Assembly: GCA_003164275.1 (NCBI GenBank)
Contig: PLSY01000360.1
Span: 6,441 to 11,907, forward strand
Length of the DNA stretch: 5,467 nucleotides
Direction: 5' to 3'
DNA from: Acidimicrobiaceae bacterium
GTDB taxonomy: Bacteria > Actinomycetota > Acidimicrobiia > Acidimicrobiales > RAAP-2
In this document: positions 1 to 5,339 of the stretch, piece after piece
Position numbering within the stretch: the stretch's first letter is position 1
How the letters are laid out: every line of letters begins with the position of its first letter
Made by a program: the position numbers and the translations under genes
Notes under the pieces: generated by a model
The model's database searches: none
What the model was told of the DNA's origin: nothing
Seen by the model: the letters and a program-made list of their open reading frames with translations, nothing else

Positions 1-150
1 GACGCACCTCCAATCTCAAGCACTCGTTTGTGCCCGAGTCGCCAGGCATCCGGTCTCGTCGAATTGATGAGTAGCAACCACCAGGACTTGTATCCTTTCG
101 ATGTGGCGCCTCGACTCTTGACGATGCGCCGGAAGCGGGCGAAGTCATGA
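1..150 (+). CDS. C-terminal end of a possible upstream gene (partial)
   Basis: Frame 1 is open from the left edge to a TGA at 148-150, giving 49 codons with no start visible. The tail is basic and ends MRRKRAKS. The only support is positional: this TGA overlaps the ATG at 147 as ATGA, the usual four-base overlap of translationally coupled actinobacterial genes. The other two forward frames close within the first 75 bases. About two thirds of the third codon positions are G or C, which is compatible with coding but not strong. I recognise no domain. It could equally be a chance open frame in a promoter region. Confidence 0.25.
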   Translation, partial: DAPPISSTRLCPSRQASGLVELMSSNHQDLYPFDVAPRLLTMRRKRAKS

Positions 151-800
151 GTGACACCCAGCCGGCATCTGACTGGTGGCAAGCTTCCGACCTCAAGTGG
201 TATCCGCCGCAGCAGCATCCTGACTTCCGTGTACATGGACCAGCACCGCGGCCGCCAACCCTCTTCGCCCCCCAAGTGGCCGATGTGGCGGGCATCTCGC
301 CCGTTGGCGGTCCGCCAGACGGCTACTGGCAGGGAACCGACGGCTGGTGGTATCCGCCAAGTCCCACTGCTCCCAACGACAATCGAGGACCCAAGAAGTC
401 GGTTATGAGACGAGTTCGCTTTTGGTTGCTCGTTGTGTTCATCCTCGGCATCACCGGAGTGGCGGCAGCCCTACTCTTCGGGTCGGCAACCGTCGATAAC
501 GATACTCACGGAGCTCACACCGTTGTCTACTCAGCGACGGGAACAGCCTCGGTCGCAGACATCGATTACAACCCCCTCCGTGCGGGGAACGGACAAGACG
601 GTCGGGTGCGGGTCACCAATACCTCTCTTCCTTGGAGGAAGACCATCACTACCTCCGGACCCCTGAACATTCTCAACGTCTCGGTGAGGACGGGTGCCGG
701 CACTGTGACATGCAAAATTACGGAGGACGGGAAACTCCTGACTACGAACTCGGTCTCGGGCGCCTCCGCAATGGCTGAATGCTCAGCACCTGGGAGCTAA
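147..800 (+). CDS. MmpS-like single-pass membrane protein with two N-terminal WYPP motifs
   Basis: The product has 217 residues. Residues 1-90 are a proline-rich, presumably cytoplasmic region with two aromatic motifs, DWWQASDLKWYPP (9-21) and GYWQGTDGWWYPP (59-71). These resemble the short WYPP/DUF2510-like motifs found at the N termini of actinobacterial membrane proteins. A basic stretch (KKSVMRRVR) precedes one transmembrane helix at about 92-112. The outer domain (about 125-214) fits the MmpS pattern: VVYSATGTASVADIDY at the start, LPW at 161-163, and a late pair of cysteines (C189 in TCKITEDGK and C212). MmpS proteins are accessory partners of MmpL (RND) exporters in mycobacteria, but no mmpL gene lies in this window, so a transport role is only an inference. 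ATG 147 is chosen because it overlaps the preceding stop; the ribosome-binding site (GGAAG at 131, GCGAAG at 139) is weak. The MmpS assignment is fairly secure; the partner is unknown. Confidence 0.75.
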   Translation: MSDTQPASDWWQASDLKWYPPQQHPDFRVHGPAPRPPTLFAPQVADVAGISPVGGPPDGYWQGTDGWWYPPSPTAPNDNRGPKKSVMRRVRFWLLVVFILGITGVAAALLFGSATVDNDTHGAHTVVYSATGTASVADIDYNPLRAGNGQDGRVRVTNTSLPWRKTITTSGPLNILNVSVRTGAGTVTCKITEDGKLLTTNSVSGASAMAECSAPGS

Positions 801-1087
801 TTGAGCAGATCAGGACAGACCGATGTCTGCGGTAGTCGGCTCGTCCAAAGAGGATCAACATGGAGGATCGCCGTCACTCTCGCTCGCCCTGCCTCTGACA
901 AGCGTGCTGCGTTGACCATGGCTCGTCTTGGCCCACTCCGAGGTGACCAGCTTGACCGCGAGTTAGCTCATAGTTCATGCGCAGTTAAGCACCGCTTCAC
1001 CATCGCAGTGTTAAAATTGCACGGCGACCTTGGACGGAATCCCGGTCCGGATGATTGCATGTCATGGAAAGCGAGCGATGGCGGACA
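801..1087. other. Intergenic region before the peptidase gene
   Basis: About 290 bases without a gene I can support. A weak hairpin (CAGAC, loop CGAT, GTCTG at 816-829) lies 16 nt after the MmpS-like stop and could end that transcript, though the stem has only 5 bp and no T-run follows. An extended -10 box lies near 1009-1017. The forward frame 801-1124 stays open for 107 codons, but its product has no recognisable domain, it begins on a TTG without a ribosome-binding site, and it runs into the signal peptide of the next gene in another frame. Confidence 0.4.
1009..1017 (+). promoter_or_regulatory. Candidate extended -10 promoter element for the peptidase gene
   Basis: TGT followed by TAAAAT (TG at 1009-1010, hexamer 1012-1017) matches an extended -10 element. 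Transcription would start near 1024, leaving a 5' leader of about 30 to 65 nt depending on which start codon is used. It lies in the only clearly AT-rich patch of the gap. No good -35 hexamer is found 16-18 bases upstream; extended -10 promoters can tolerate that. Confidence 0.25.
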
Positions 1088-3112
1088 ATGCCCACGAAGC
1101 CAAGTCCGGCTGTCCCCGTCCTAGCCAAACTGGCGTTGATCTCCGTTTTGTTTATTTCGGTGAGTGCTGTCGCCATCGTTTCCGCTACAGCGTCAACGCC
1201 TTCAACCGAGCGGACTTCGGGAACTCCGGCCGTTCTCCCGGTAAAGACCCTTAGCCTTCCCCTCGCTAGTCAGTTGGGCACACGTGGGAGGCGGGTCGTC
1301 GGCCTCATGGTCGGCTCGTCGCCGGTCGTTCCGAAGCAATCAAGGGGAGGCGCCCAAGGCCCATCCCCCGTTCATCGCGTTGTCGGACCAACCGGCGCGG
1401 ACAGGTATGCGGACTTCAGCACCAACTGGGCCGGGCAGATCATGAGTGGCAGCCTCTACTCTGGAGCCAGCGGGACCTGGACGGTGCCTGCCGTCACGGC
1501 CTCCATCACTGCCGAGTACTCAGCTACCTGGATCGGTATTGATGGGACTTCGAGCAGTTCGCTCATCCAGACAGGCACCACACAGGAGTCAATAGGTGGT
1601 GTCACGCAGTATTTCCCATGGTTGGAGCTGCTTCCTGACTCATCGCTCGAAATCGACGCACCGGTGTCTCCAGGAGACCGGATGCAAGCAGCAATCACCG
1701 AGACCTCGCCAGACGTCTGGGCCATCGATCTGGAGGACATTTCAGCGAACTGGATCTATACGGGTTCGTTCAACTATTCGACTCCGGGGCTGTCAGCAGA
1801 GTGGATAGAAGAAGCTCCCACGATCGGCGGGAGCCAGTCAGTATTGGCAGCCTTCGACCAGATCTCCTTCACCGGAATGGCCGTGACTTCAGAGACCCCA
1901 GGTTCGCAGCTGACCCCGTGCCTGATGGTTAATCCCGCAGGTACCGCCATCATCGCTTTTCCCGGTGCCTACGACTCGGCCACTGAGTCGTTTACCGACT
2001 TCGCTGGGTCACCACCGCCGGTAGTCACGTCGGTGACACCCGCTCAAGGCACTGAGACGGGAGGTACACAGATAACCATTTCGGGCGCCTTCCTCATCGG
2101 GATTGGCTCGGTGGATTTCGGTTCGAGTGGGGCGAACTTCCAATCGACGGGAATCGGATCGGTCACGGCAACAACGCCCGCCCACGGTTCGGGCGTTGTT
2201 GACATCACGCTCACCACGCCCGGAGGGCGCTCCGCTGTAACCGATCTAGACCATTTCACCTATACCACTCCGTCTCCAGTTCCCCCATCCACGCCCATAA
2301 ACACGCCCACGACGAGCTCGTCACATGGGTATTGGCTAGTCGGAGGGGACGGCGGGATCTTCACGTTCGGCTCGGCTCAGTTCTACGGCTCTGCCGGTGA
2401 CCTCCAGCTGCAGAGGCCCGTTGTCGGCGTAACCCCAACCGCAGAACATAGTGGCTATTGGCTCGTCGGCTCCGATGGTGGGACGTTCGCATTCGGCAGC
2501 GCCGGGTTCTTCGGATCCATCCCGGGTCTCGGAATCGAACCGGCAGGAACTTCGGGTTCTGTTCAGGTGCTCAGTGCTCCGATAGTCGGAATAGTGCCTT
2601 CAAACGACGGTCGCGGGTATTTCATGGTCGGATCGGATGGCGGCGTATTCGCATTTGGCGATGCCCAGTTCGAAGGGTCTTGCCCCAGCATCGGTGGCTG
2701 CTCTGGAGCAGCAGTTGCTGTGATGCCTGATGCCAGCGGAGACGGATATTGGCTCGTGACAGCAACGGGCAACATTTATACGTTCGGCGATGCAGGATAT
2801 TACGGTGCCCCCGGAGCCTCGGCTGGTGCCATCACTTCAGCAGTTCGCACGCCAGACGGAAGCGGTTACTGGATCCTTGCCGCCAATGGCGGTGTGTTCG
2901 CGTACGGTGATGCCAGCTATCTCGGCACTCCCCCGCCTGGAGCGGCCGGAGGATCGGATCCAGCGACTTCGATCTTCAGTACCGCCGATGGTGGCGGCTA
3001 TTGGGTGTCGGCGGCAGATGGATCGGTATATCAGTTTGGAGACGCACCGGATGATGGGTCAATGTCTGGACATCCGCTGAACGCCCCTGTAATCGCCGCC
3101 GTCGGCTGGTAG
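1088..3112 (+). CDS. Secreted G1 (eqolisin-type) glutamic peptidase with IPT/TIG domain and C-terminal repeats
   Basis: From ATG 1088 the product has 674 residues. A Sec signal peptide (LAKLALISVLFISVSAVAIV core, likely cleaved after SATA near residue 36) is followed by a linker of about 70 residues that may be a propeptide. Residues 107-305 form a peptidase G1 domain: NWAG, GTWTVP, ATWIGIDG (Trp148), LIQTG with catalytic Gln161, a FPWLELLP strand, and AEWIEEAP. Aligned by eye to scytalidoglutamic peptidase (Q53, E136), the catalytic Glu is the second E of that EE pair, E242. Both catalytic residues are present, so activity is expected. Residues 310-393 are an IPT/TIG Ig-like domain. Residues 414-674 are six degenerate 'GYWLV.sDGG' repeats. 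G1 enzymes usually cut proteins at acid pH outside the cell. In-frame TTG 1055 and ATG 1064 are alternative starts; 1088 gives the most compact signal peptide, but its ribosome-binding site (GGCGG, 3 nt away) is poor. Confidence 0.9.
   Translation: MPTKPSPAVPVLAKLALISVLFISVSAVAIVSATASTPSTERTSGTPAVLPVKTLSLPLASQLGTRGRRVVGLMVGSSPVVPKQSRGGAQGPSPVHRVVGPTGADRYADFSTNWAGQIMSGSLYSGASGTWTVPAVTASITAEYSATWIGIDGTSSSSLIQTGTTQESIGGVTQYFPWLELLPDSSLEIDAPVSPGDRMQAAITETSPDVWAIDLEDISANWIYTGSFNYSTPGLSAEWIEEAPTIGGSQSVLAAFDQISFTGMAVTSETPGSQLTPCLMVNPAGTAIIAFPGAYDSATESFTDFAGSPPPVVTSVTPAQGTETGGTQITISGAFLIGIGSVDFGSSGANFQSTGIGSVTATTPAHGSGVVDITLTTPGGRSAVTDLDHFTYTTPSPVPPSTPINTPTTSSSHGYWLVGGDGGIFTFGSAQFYGSAGDLQLQRPVVGVTPTAEHSGYWLVGSDGGTFAFGSAGFFGSIPGLGIEPAGTSGSVQVLSAPIVGIVPSNDGRGYFMVGSDGGVFAFGDAQFEGSCPSIGGCSGAAVAVMPDASGDGYWLVTATGNIYTFGDAGYYGAPGASAGAITSAVRTPDGSGYWILAANGGVFAYGDASYLGTPPPGAAGGSDPATSIFSTADGGGYWVSAADGSVYQFGDAPDDGSMSGHPLNAPVIAAVGW
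2169..2201 (+). repeat. Perfect 12-bp inverted repeat inside the TIG domain coding region
   Basis: CAACAACGCCCG (2169-2180) and CGGGCGTTGTTG (2190-2201) are exact reverse complements around a 9-base loop. The element lies within codons for the TTPAHGSGVVD segment of the TIG domain. Such a stem could form in the mRNA or in single-stranded DNA. It may be only a by-product of the codons used, since nothing around it marks a mobile element or regulatory site. Confidence 0.6.
2327..3109 (+). repeat. Six tandem degenerate protein repeats of about 40-54 residues (propeller-like)
   Basis: Six copies begin at GYWLVGGDGG, GYWLVGSDGG, GYFMVGSDGG, GYWLVTATGN, GYWILAANGG and GYWVSAADGS. Each continues with an [FY].[FY]G[SD]A segment, and the first five with a following aromatic-Gly pair. 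Spacings are 42, 54, 43, 40 and 44 residues, with a last copy of 38. The copies have diverged and show no long DNA identity, so this is an old protein repeat rather than a recent tandem duplication. Six units of this size would suit a six-bladed beta-propeller or a similar surface-binding module; that fold is an inference. Repeats of this type are common in exported proteins of Acidimicrobiia. Confidence 0.8.
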
Positions 3113-3118
3113 CCGACG
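3100..3118 (+). terminator. Hairpin overlapping the stop codon of the peptidase gene
   Basis: CGTCGGCT, loop GGT, AGCCGACG forms a perfect 8-bp GC-rich stem that includes the TAG stop (3110-3112). No T-run follows, so this would be an I-shaped, actinobacterial-style terminator or a 3'-end stabiliser rather than a classic intrinsic terminator. Confidence 0.4.
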
Positions 3119-3158
3119 AGGAGACGCGACACCGACCAGATAGTCGGGCGCAACCAAG

Positions 3159-3177
3159 CTCACGACAACATCGTGAG
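3159..3177. terminator. Hairpin between convergent genes, possible bidirectional terminator
   Basis: CTCACGA, loop CAACA, TCGTGAG is a perfect 7-bp stem. It lies 47 bases after the peptidase stop and 50 bases past the stop of the leftward toxin remnant, so it could serve either strand. It lacks a T-run on both sides. Confidence 0.4.
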
Positions 3178-3226
3178 AACATGTGACCGACGTCGACTCG
3201 GCGGTCGGGCACTCTCAGTCAAGGAC

Positions 3227-3590
3227 TCACCGTCGAGAATCGAACAGCTCTATAACGTGCTGGGTCTCGTCGATTCCACGAGCCGCTGAAAGGAGAAGGA
3301 TTGCGAGCTCATTGTCATTTGTCGGCATGAACTTGAGACCGTCCACCCGTTTCGATCAAGAATCCACCGTCCAACGAGTAGCGCCGTCCGTTTGTTGCCC
3401 TCGGTGAAGGCCTGAGACCGTGCAATGCGACCAACAGCTTGTGCCGCTGCCGCTAAGGGTCGGTTTCGCTCTGAAGTTGCCCCAACAGCCGTTCGACCCG
3501 CTCGAGCTCATCCGGCTCATCGAACCATTCATCGTCGTGCCTGACTGACTCGTTGATTGCGATGATGATGGCCAGATTGGGCAGCCTCAA
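3227..3590 (-). pseudogene. Fic/Doc-family (death-on-curing) toxin broken by two frameshifts
   Basis: Three minus-strand segments in three frames join into one Doc-like protein. Segment 1 starts at TTG 3590 (MRLPNLAIIIAINESVR, then DDEWFDEPDELERV) and stops at a TAG at 3455-3453. Segment 2 resumes at 3456 with LAAAAQAVGRIARSQ followed by the Fic/Doc core AFTEGNKRTA (3411-3382), then LLVGRWILDRNG. Segment 3 is entered near 3345-3340 (DGLKFMPTNDNELAILLLSA, ending IELFDSRR) and stops with TGA at 3229-3227. The span is 364 bases; two restored bases give 366, or 121 codons plus a stop, close to the size of phage P1 Doc. Both breaks therefore fit single-base deletions. Doc enzymes phosphorylate EF-Tu and halt translation. 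Gln stands where Fic/Doc motifs have the catalytic His. The break near the middle should abolish activity. The start overlaps the antitoxin stop as TTGA, the usual coupled layout. Confidence 0.75.
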
Positions 3591-3718
3591 TTGGCGTGCA
3601 GGAAGTCCAGGAGCTCCTTGTATTCGACAAGTCGTTCAGCCAACCACGCACTGTCCTCTTCTCGCAGCGCCTCGATCTCTTCATGCCGCCTCGCCGAGGT
3701 GGAGGGCTCCGTCGTCAT
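3587..3718 (-). CDS. Small antitoxin-like protein of a Fic/Doc module
   Basis: ATG 3718 to TGA 3587-3589 encodes 43 residues, from MTTEPSTSARR to LLDFLHAN. After a short polar N terminus, residues 11-41 should form a strongly charged helix (RHEEIEALREEDSAWLAERL and on to EYKELL). It has no DNA-binding domain, unlike P1 Phd, so it would act by binding the toxin with this helix; that is an inference from position and composition. The stop overlaps the TTG start of the toxin remnant by four bases (TTGA). The frame continues upstream to 3862, but that extension is Arg-rich, unstructured and lacks family character, so ATG 3718 is preferred. It is supported by a -10-like box just before it. The ORF is intact although its toxin is broken, as expected when loss of the toxin is tolerated but loss of the antitoxin is not. 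Confidence 0.6.
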   Translation of the reverse strand: MTTEPSTSARRHEEIEALREEDSAWLAERLVEYKELLDFLHAN

Positions 3719-3724
3719 GCACTG

Positions 3725-3730
3725 ATAGTA
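3725..3730 (-). promoter_or_regulatory. Candidate -10 box for a leaderless antitoxin transcript
   Basis: On the minus strand TACTAT lies 6 nt before ATG 3718. This matches the TANNNT -10 pattern, and the start of transcription would fall at or next to the A of the ATG. Leaderless mRNAs of this geometry are common in actinobacteria and would explain the lack of a good ribosome-binding site. No convincing -35 box is visible (TTGGCA is 24 bases upstream, too far). Confidence 0.35.
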
Positions 3731-4071
3731 CCTGGGCGCGCCTTCATGGCGCACTGCCAAGTGAGGACACTTGAGTTCTGACCGACGGACCCGTCGAAGC
3801 GGTCGAAAGGCGGTGAAACTCGGACTACCAGTGACAGAGCGATCTGGCCACCGATCGAACACGCTGAGAAGGTGTTCAGGTCCTGACCTTCAGGGACTCC
3901 AGAGGGAATCCCCAGGGTGGGTTATACGGGTTGTCGGCGACGCCCATATGTGCTGAGCGGTCTCGCCTAGTTGAACCGAGGAGGGAATGTTCCTCAGCTT
4001 CTTTAGCTGTGTCCGCGATAGTCCATGAAACACCGCCTCAGAGATCTCGGAGTTTGTTTTGACATTTCGAC
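3731..4071. other. Region without a supportable gene between the toxin module and the next gene
   Basis: About 340 bases. The minus-strand frame 4037-3876 is open for 54 codons but has no start codon at its head and no family I recognise. Short imperfect palindromes occur at 3879-3894 and 3995-4009 (CAGCT, loop TCTTT, AGCTG). The latter lies 63 bases past the stop of the leftward gene and could be a weak terminator. No tRNA-like fold, tandem repeat or attachment-site duplication was seen. Confidence 0.35.
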
Positions 4072-4974
4072 CTATTCGCTGACCAGATCGACCCGCAGCA
4101 GCGGACCGACCTCCTGACCGGTTCGATAGCGCTGAAGGACTTCAAGCTGGTTCAGGAGCTTCGCCTTCCTGCGTGCGAAGTGGCTTTCGATCTTTATGAT
4201 TCGGTCTAGCTCAGCTGGCGGTGGCAGGATGGCATTTCTCTCTAGAGCCTTTCGCCGGAACTCCATGTCAGTGTCACGCCGGTCAATGCGGGCGAGCTCA
4301 GCCCTACCGACGTCCACCATCGCCTGAAACAAGTCGCCGGCTGTTAACCCAACTGACTCAGCAAGTTTATGTAAGGCATTTCGCAGGGTACCGGCCGTCC
4401 ACGACCTTTTAACGAGAGTCCTATTGATGAGGTCTTTCGGGATATTGAGTCCGCTCACGGATACAAGAACCAGGGCTCCCTCCCAATCGGGATCTGTCAG
4501 TAGTGCTTCACCATCTAGATTCTTGAGTGACTTAAGGAGCTCAACGCATCGGCGCATATCGTAGTCGAATTGTTCATATAGCAGTTCCATTGATGACTTG
4601 TAAGCACTTATATCCGCGTAGCTCTTCGGATTTTCAATTTTCGCATACTCAGCATCGATCGCTGCGGTCTCCGCCCGGACGACCCGCCTGTTTCTCCAAT
4701 CGATCATTGCTATGTCTTGCACAATGTCCTCTTCCGGAGCTCCAACAGGTTTGAAGTAATCCCAGCACCGCTCTAGGTAGTTCTCAAACTCACCATCGGG
4801 TTCTCCACCCGCAGTCGGATTGGTCGAATGCATCCCGGACTTAAGGGCGTTTCGGGCCACCTTGCTCTTTCCTTCGGGAGTTCTCGGACCGCCACCTGCA
4901 GGTTTTGCTAAGCGAAACTCCGGGGCCGGCGAGCCATGCCCTCGATTTGTGTCTGAAACATCTTTGCTTGTCAT
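4072..4974 (-). CDS. Hypothetical protein with the GPRTPEGK / NALK N-terminal motif
   Basis: The product has 300 residues, mostly helical and soluble, with no signal peptide or membrane segment. A disordered N terminus leads into GPRTPEGKSKVARNALKSGMHS (29-50, key residues G29, P30, T32, P33, G35, K36, N42, K45, G47). This is the hallmark of a widespread uncharacterised bacterial family I know as 'GPKTPEGKARSRRNALKHG'-type hypothetical proteins. A helical segment follows (about 80-112, DIAMIDWRNRRVVRAETAAI). Near the C terminus, LDRIIKIESHFARRKAKLLN and the following LEVLQRYR (256-284) match the family's usual closing helix. The function is unknown; a nucleic-acid-binding role would be a guess from the basic motif. 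ATG 4974 is supported by GAAGGTGA just upstream. The region around 4560-4640 is clearly AT-richer than the left half of the window, which hints at a different history. The gene is intact and stands alone. Confidence 0.75.
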   Translation of the reverse strand: MTSKDVSDTNRGHGSPAPEFRLAKPAGGGPRTPEGKSKVARNALKSGMHSTNPTAGGEPDGEFENYLERCWDYFKPVGAPEEDIVQDIAMIDWRNRRVVRAETAAIDAEYAKIENPKSYADISAYKSSMELLYEQFDYDMRRCVELLKSLKNLDGEALLTDPDWEGALVLVSVSGLNIPKDLINRTLVKRSWTAGTLRNALHKLAESVGLTAGDLFQAMVDVGRAELARIDRRDTDMEFRRKALERNAILPPPAELDRIIKIESHFARRKAKLLNQLEVLQRYRTGQEVGPLLRVDLVSE

Positions 4975-4977
4975 GGG

Positions 4978-4985
4978 TCACCTTC
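4978..4985 (-). promoter_or_regulatory. Ribosome-binding site of the 300-residue protein
   Basis: On the minus strand GAAGGTGA ends 3 nt before ATG 4974, placing the AAGG core 6 nt from the start codon. It is the best Shine-Dalgarno match in the window and fixes the start of this gene. Confidence 0.55.
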
Positions 4986-5339
4986 AGATCTGATTGATGT
5001 AAGTGATTCGAGCGTCAGTAAGTGTCTCAAAACATTTCATCCGATAGTTGGACTACTTGCGAGTTATCAGTGGCACGCTCAGCGAAACGCGCAGTCAGCG
5101 AGTCAACCGGACGGCATGCGAATTGACTTGAGCCGATGGCCCGCACGTCAGGCGCCCCACTGATGCTGGGGTCATAGCGAATAATCGCGTGAGCGGCTGG
5201 GTCGACTCGGCCTGCTGTTGCCCTAATCAGTTCATAAAGCCCCCGCCCAATGGTCCGATGTGGCGCTGCGAATGGGTGAGACGGGCAGGTCGGTCATCCG
5301 GGCGAGCAGGAGGGTGGCTGGCGTACCCGAGCGGAGGTC
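4986..5339. other. Intergenic region before the transposase fragment
   Basis: About 350 bases with no gene I can support. The heptamer GTAAGTG occurs twice in the same direction (4999-5005 and 5018-5024), 19 bases apart and upstream of the leftward gene, where an operator might lie. A small hairpin (CCCCA, loop CTGATGC, TGGGG at 5155-5171) lies further right. The + frame 5189-5410 and the - frame 5462-5232 are open but oppose each other and have no recognisable domain. No tRNA or CRISPR-like repeat was seen. Confidence 0.35.

Noticed and set aside
801..1124. 107-codon open frame on the + strand after the MmpS-like gene
   Set aside because: It starts on TTG without a ribosome-binding site, has no recognisable domain, and its end overlaps the signal peptide of the peptidase gene in another frame.
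1456..1740. 94-codon open frame on the - strand within the peptidase gene
   Set aside because: It is fully inside the conserved G1 domain coding region and has no domain of its own; an antisense shadow.
3453..3456. Programmed ribosomal frameshifting in the toxin gene
   Set aside because: Neither junction has a proper X XXY YYZ slippery heptamer, and two separate shifts in one short toxin gene are unlikely; deletion or sequence error explains both.
3719..3862. N-terminal extension of the antitoxin frame to a start at 3862
   Set aside because: The added 48 residues are Arg-rich and featureless, and a -10-like box and the compact product both favour ATG 3718.
3995..4009. CAGCT/AGCTG hairpin as terminator of the 300-residue gene
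   Set aside because: The stem has only 5 bp, with no T-run on the relevant strand and 63 bases between it and the stop; too weak to list as a terminator.
3876..4037. 54-codon open frame on the - strand
   Set aside because: There is no start codon near its head, only an internal ATG giving about 23 residues, and no recognisable family.
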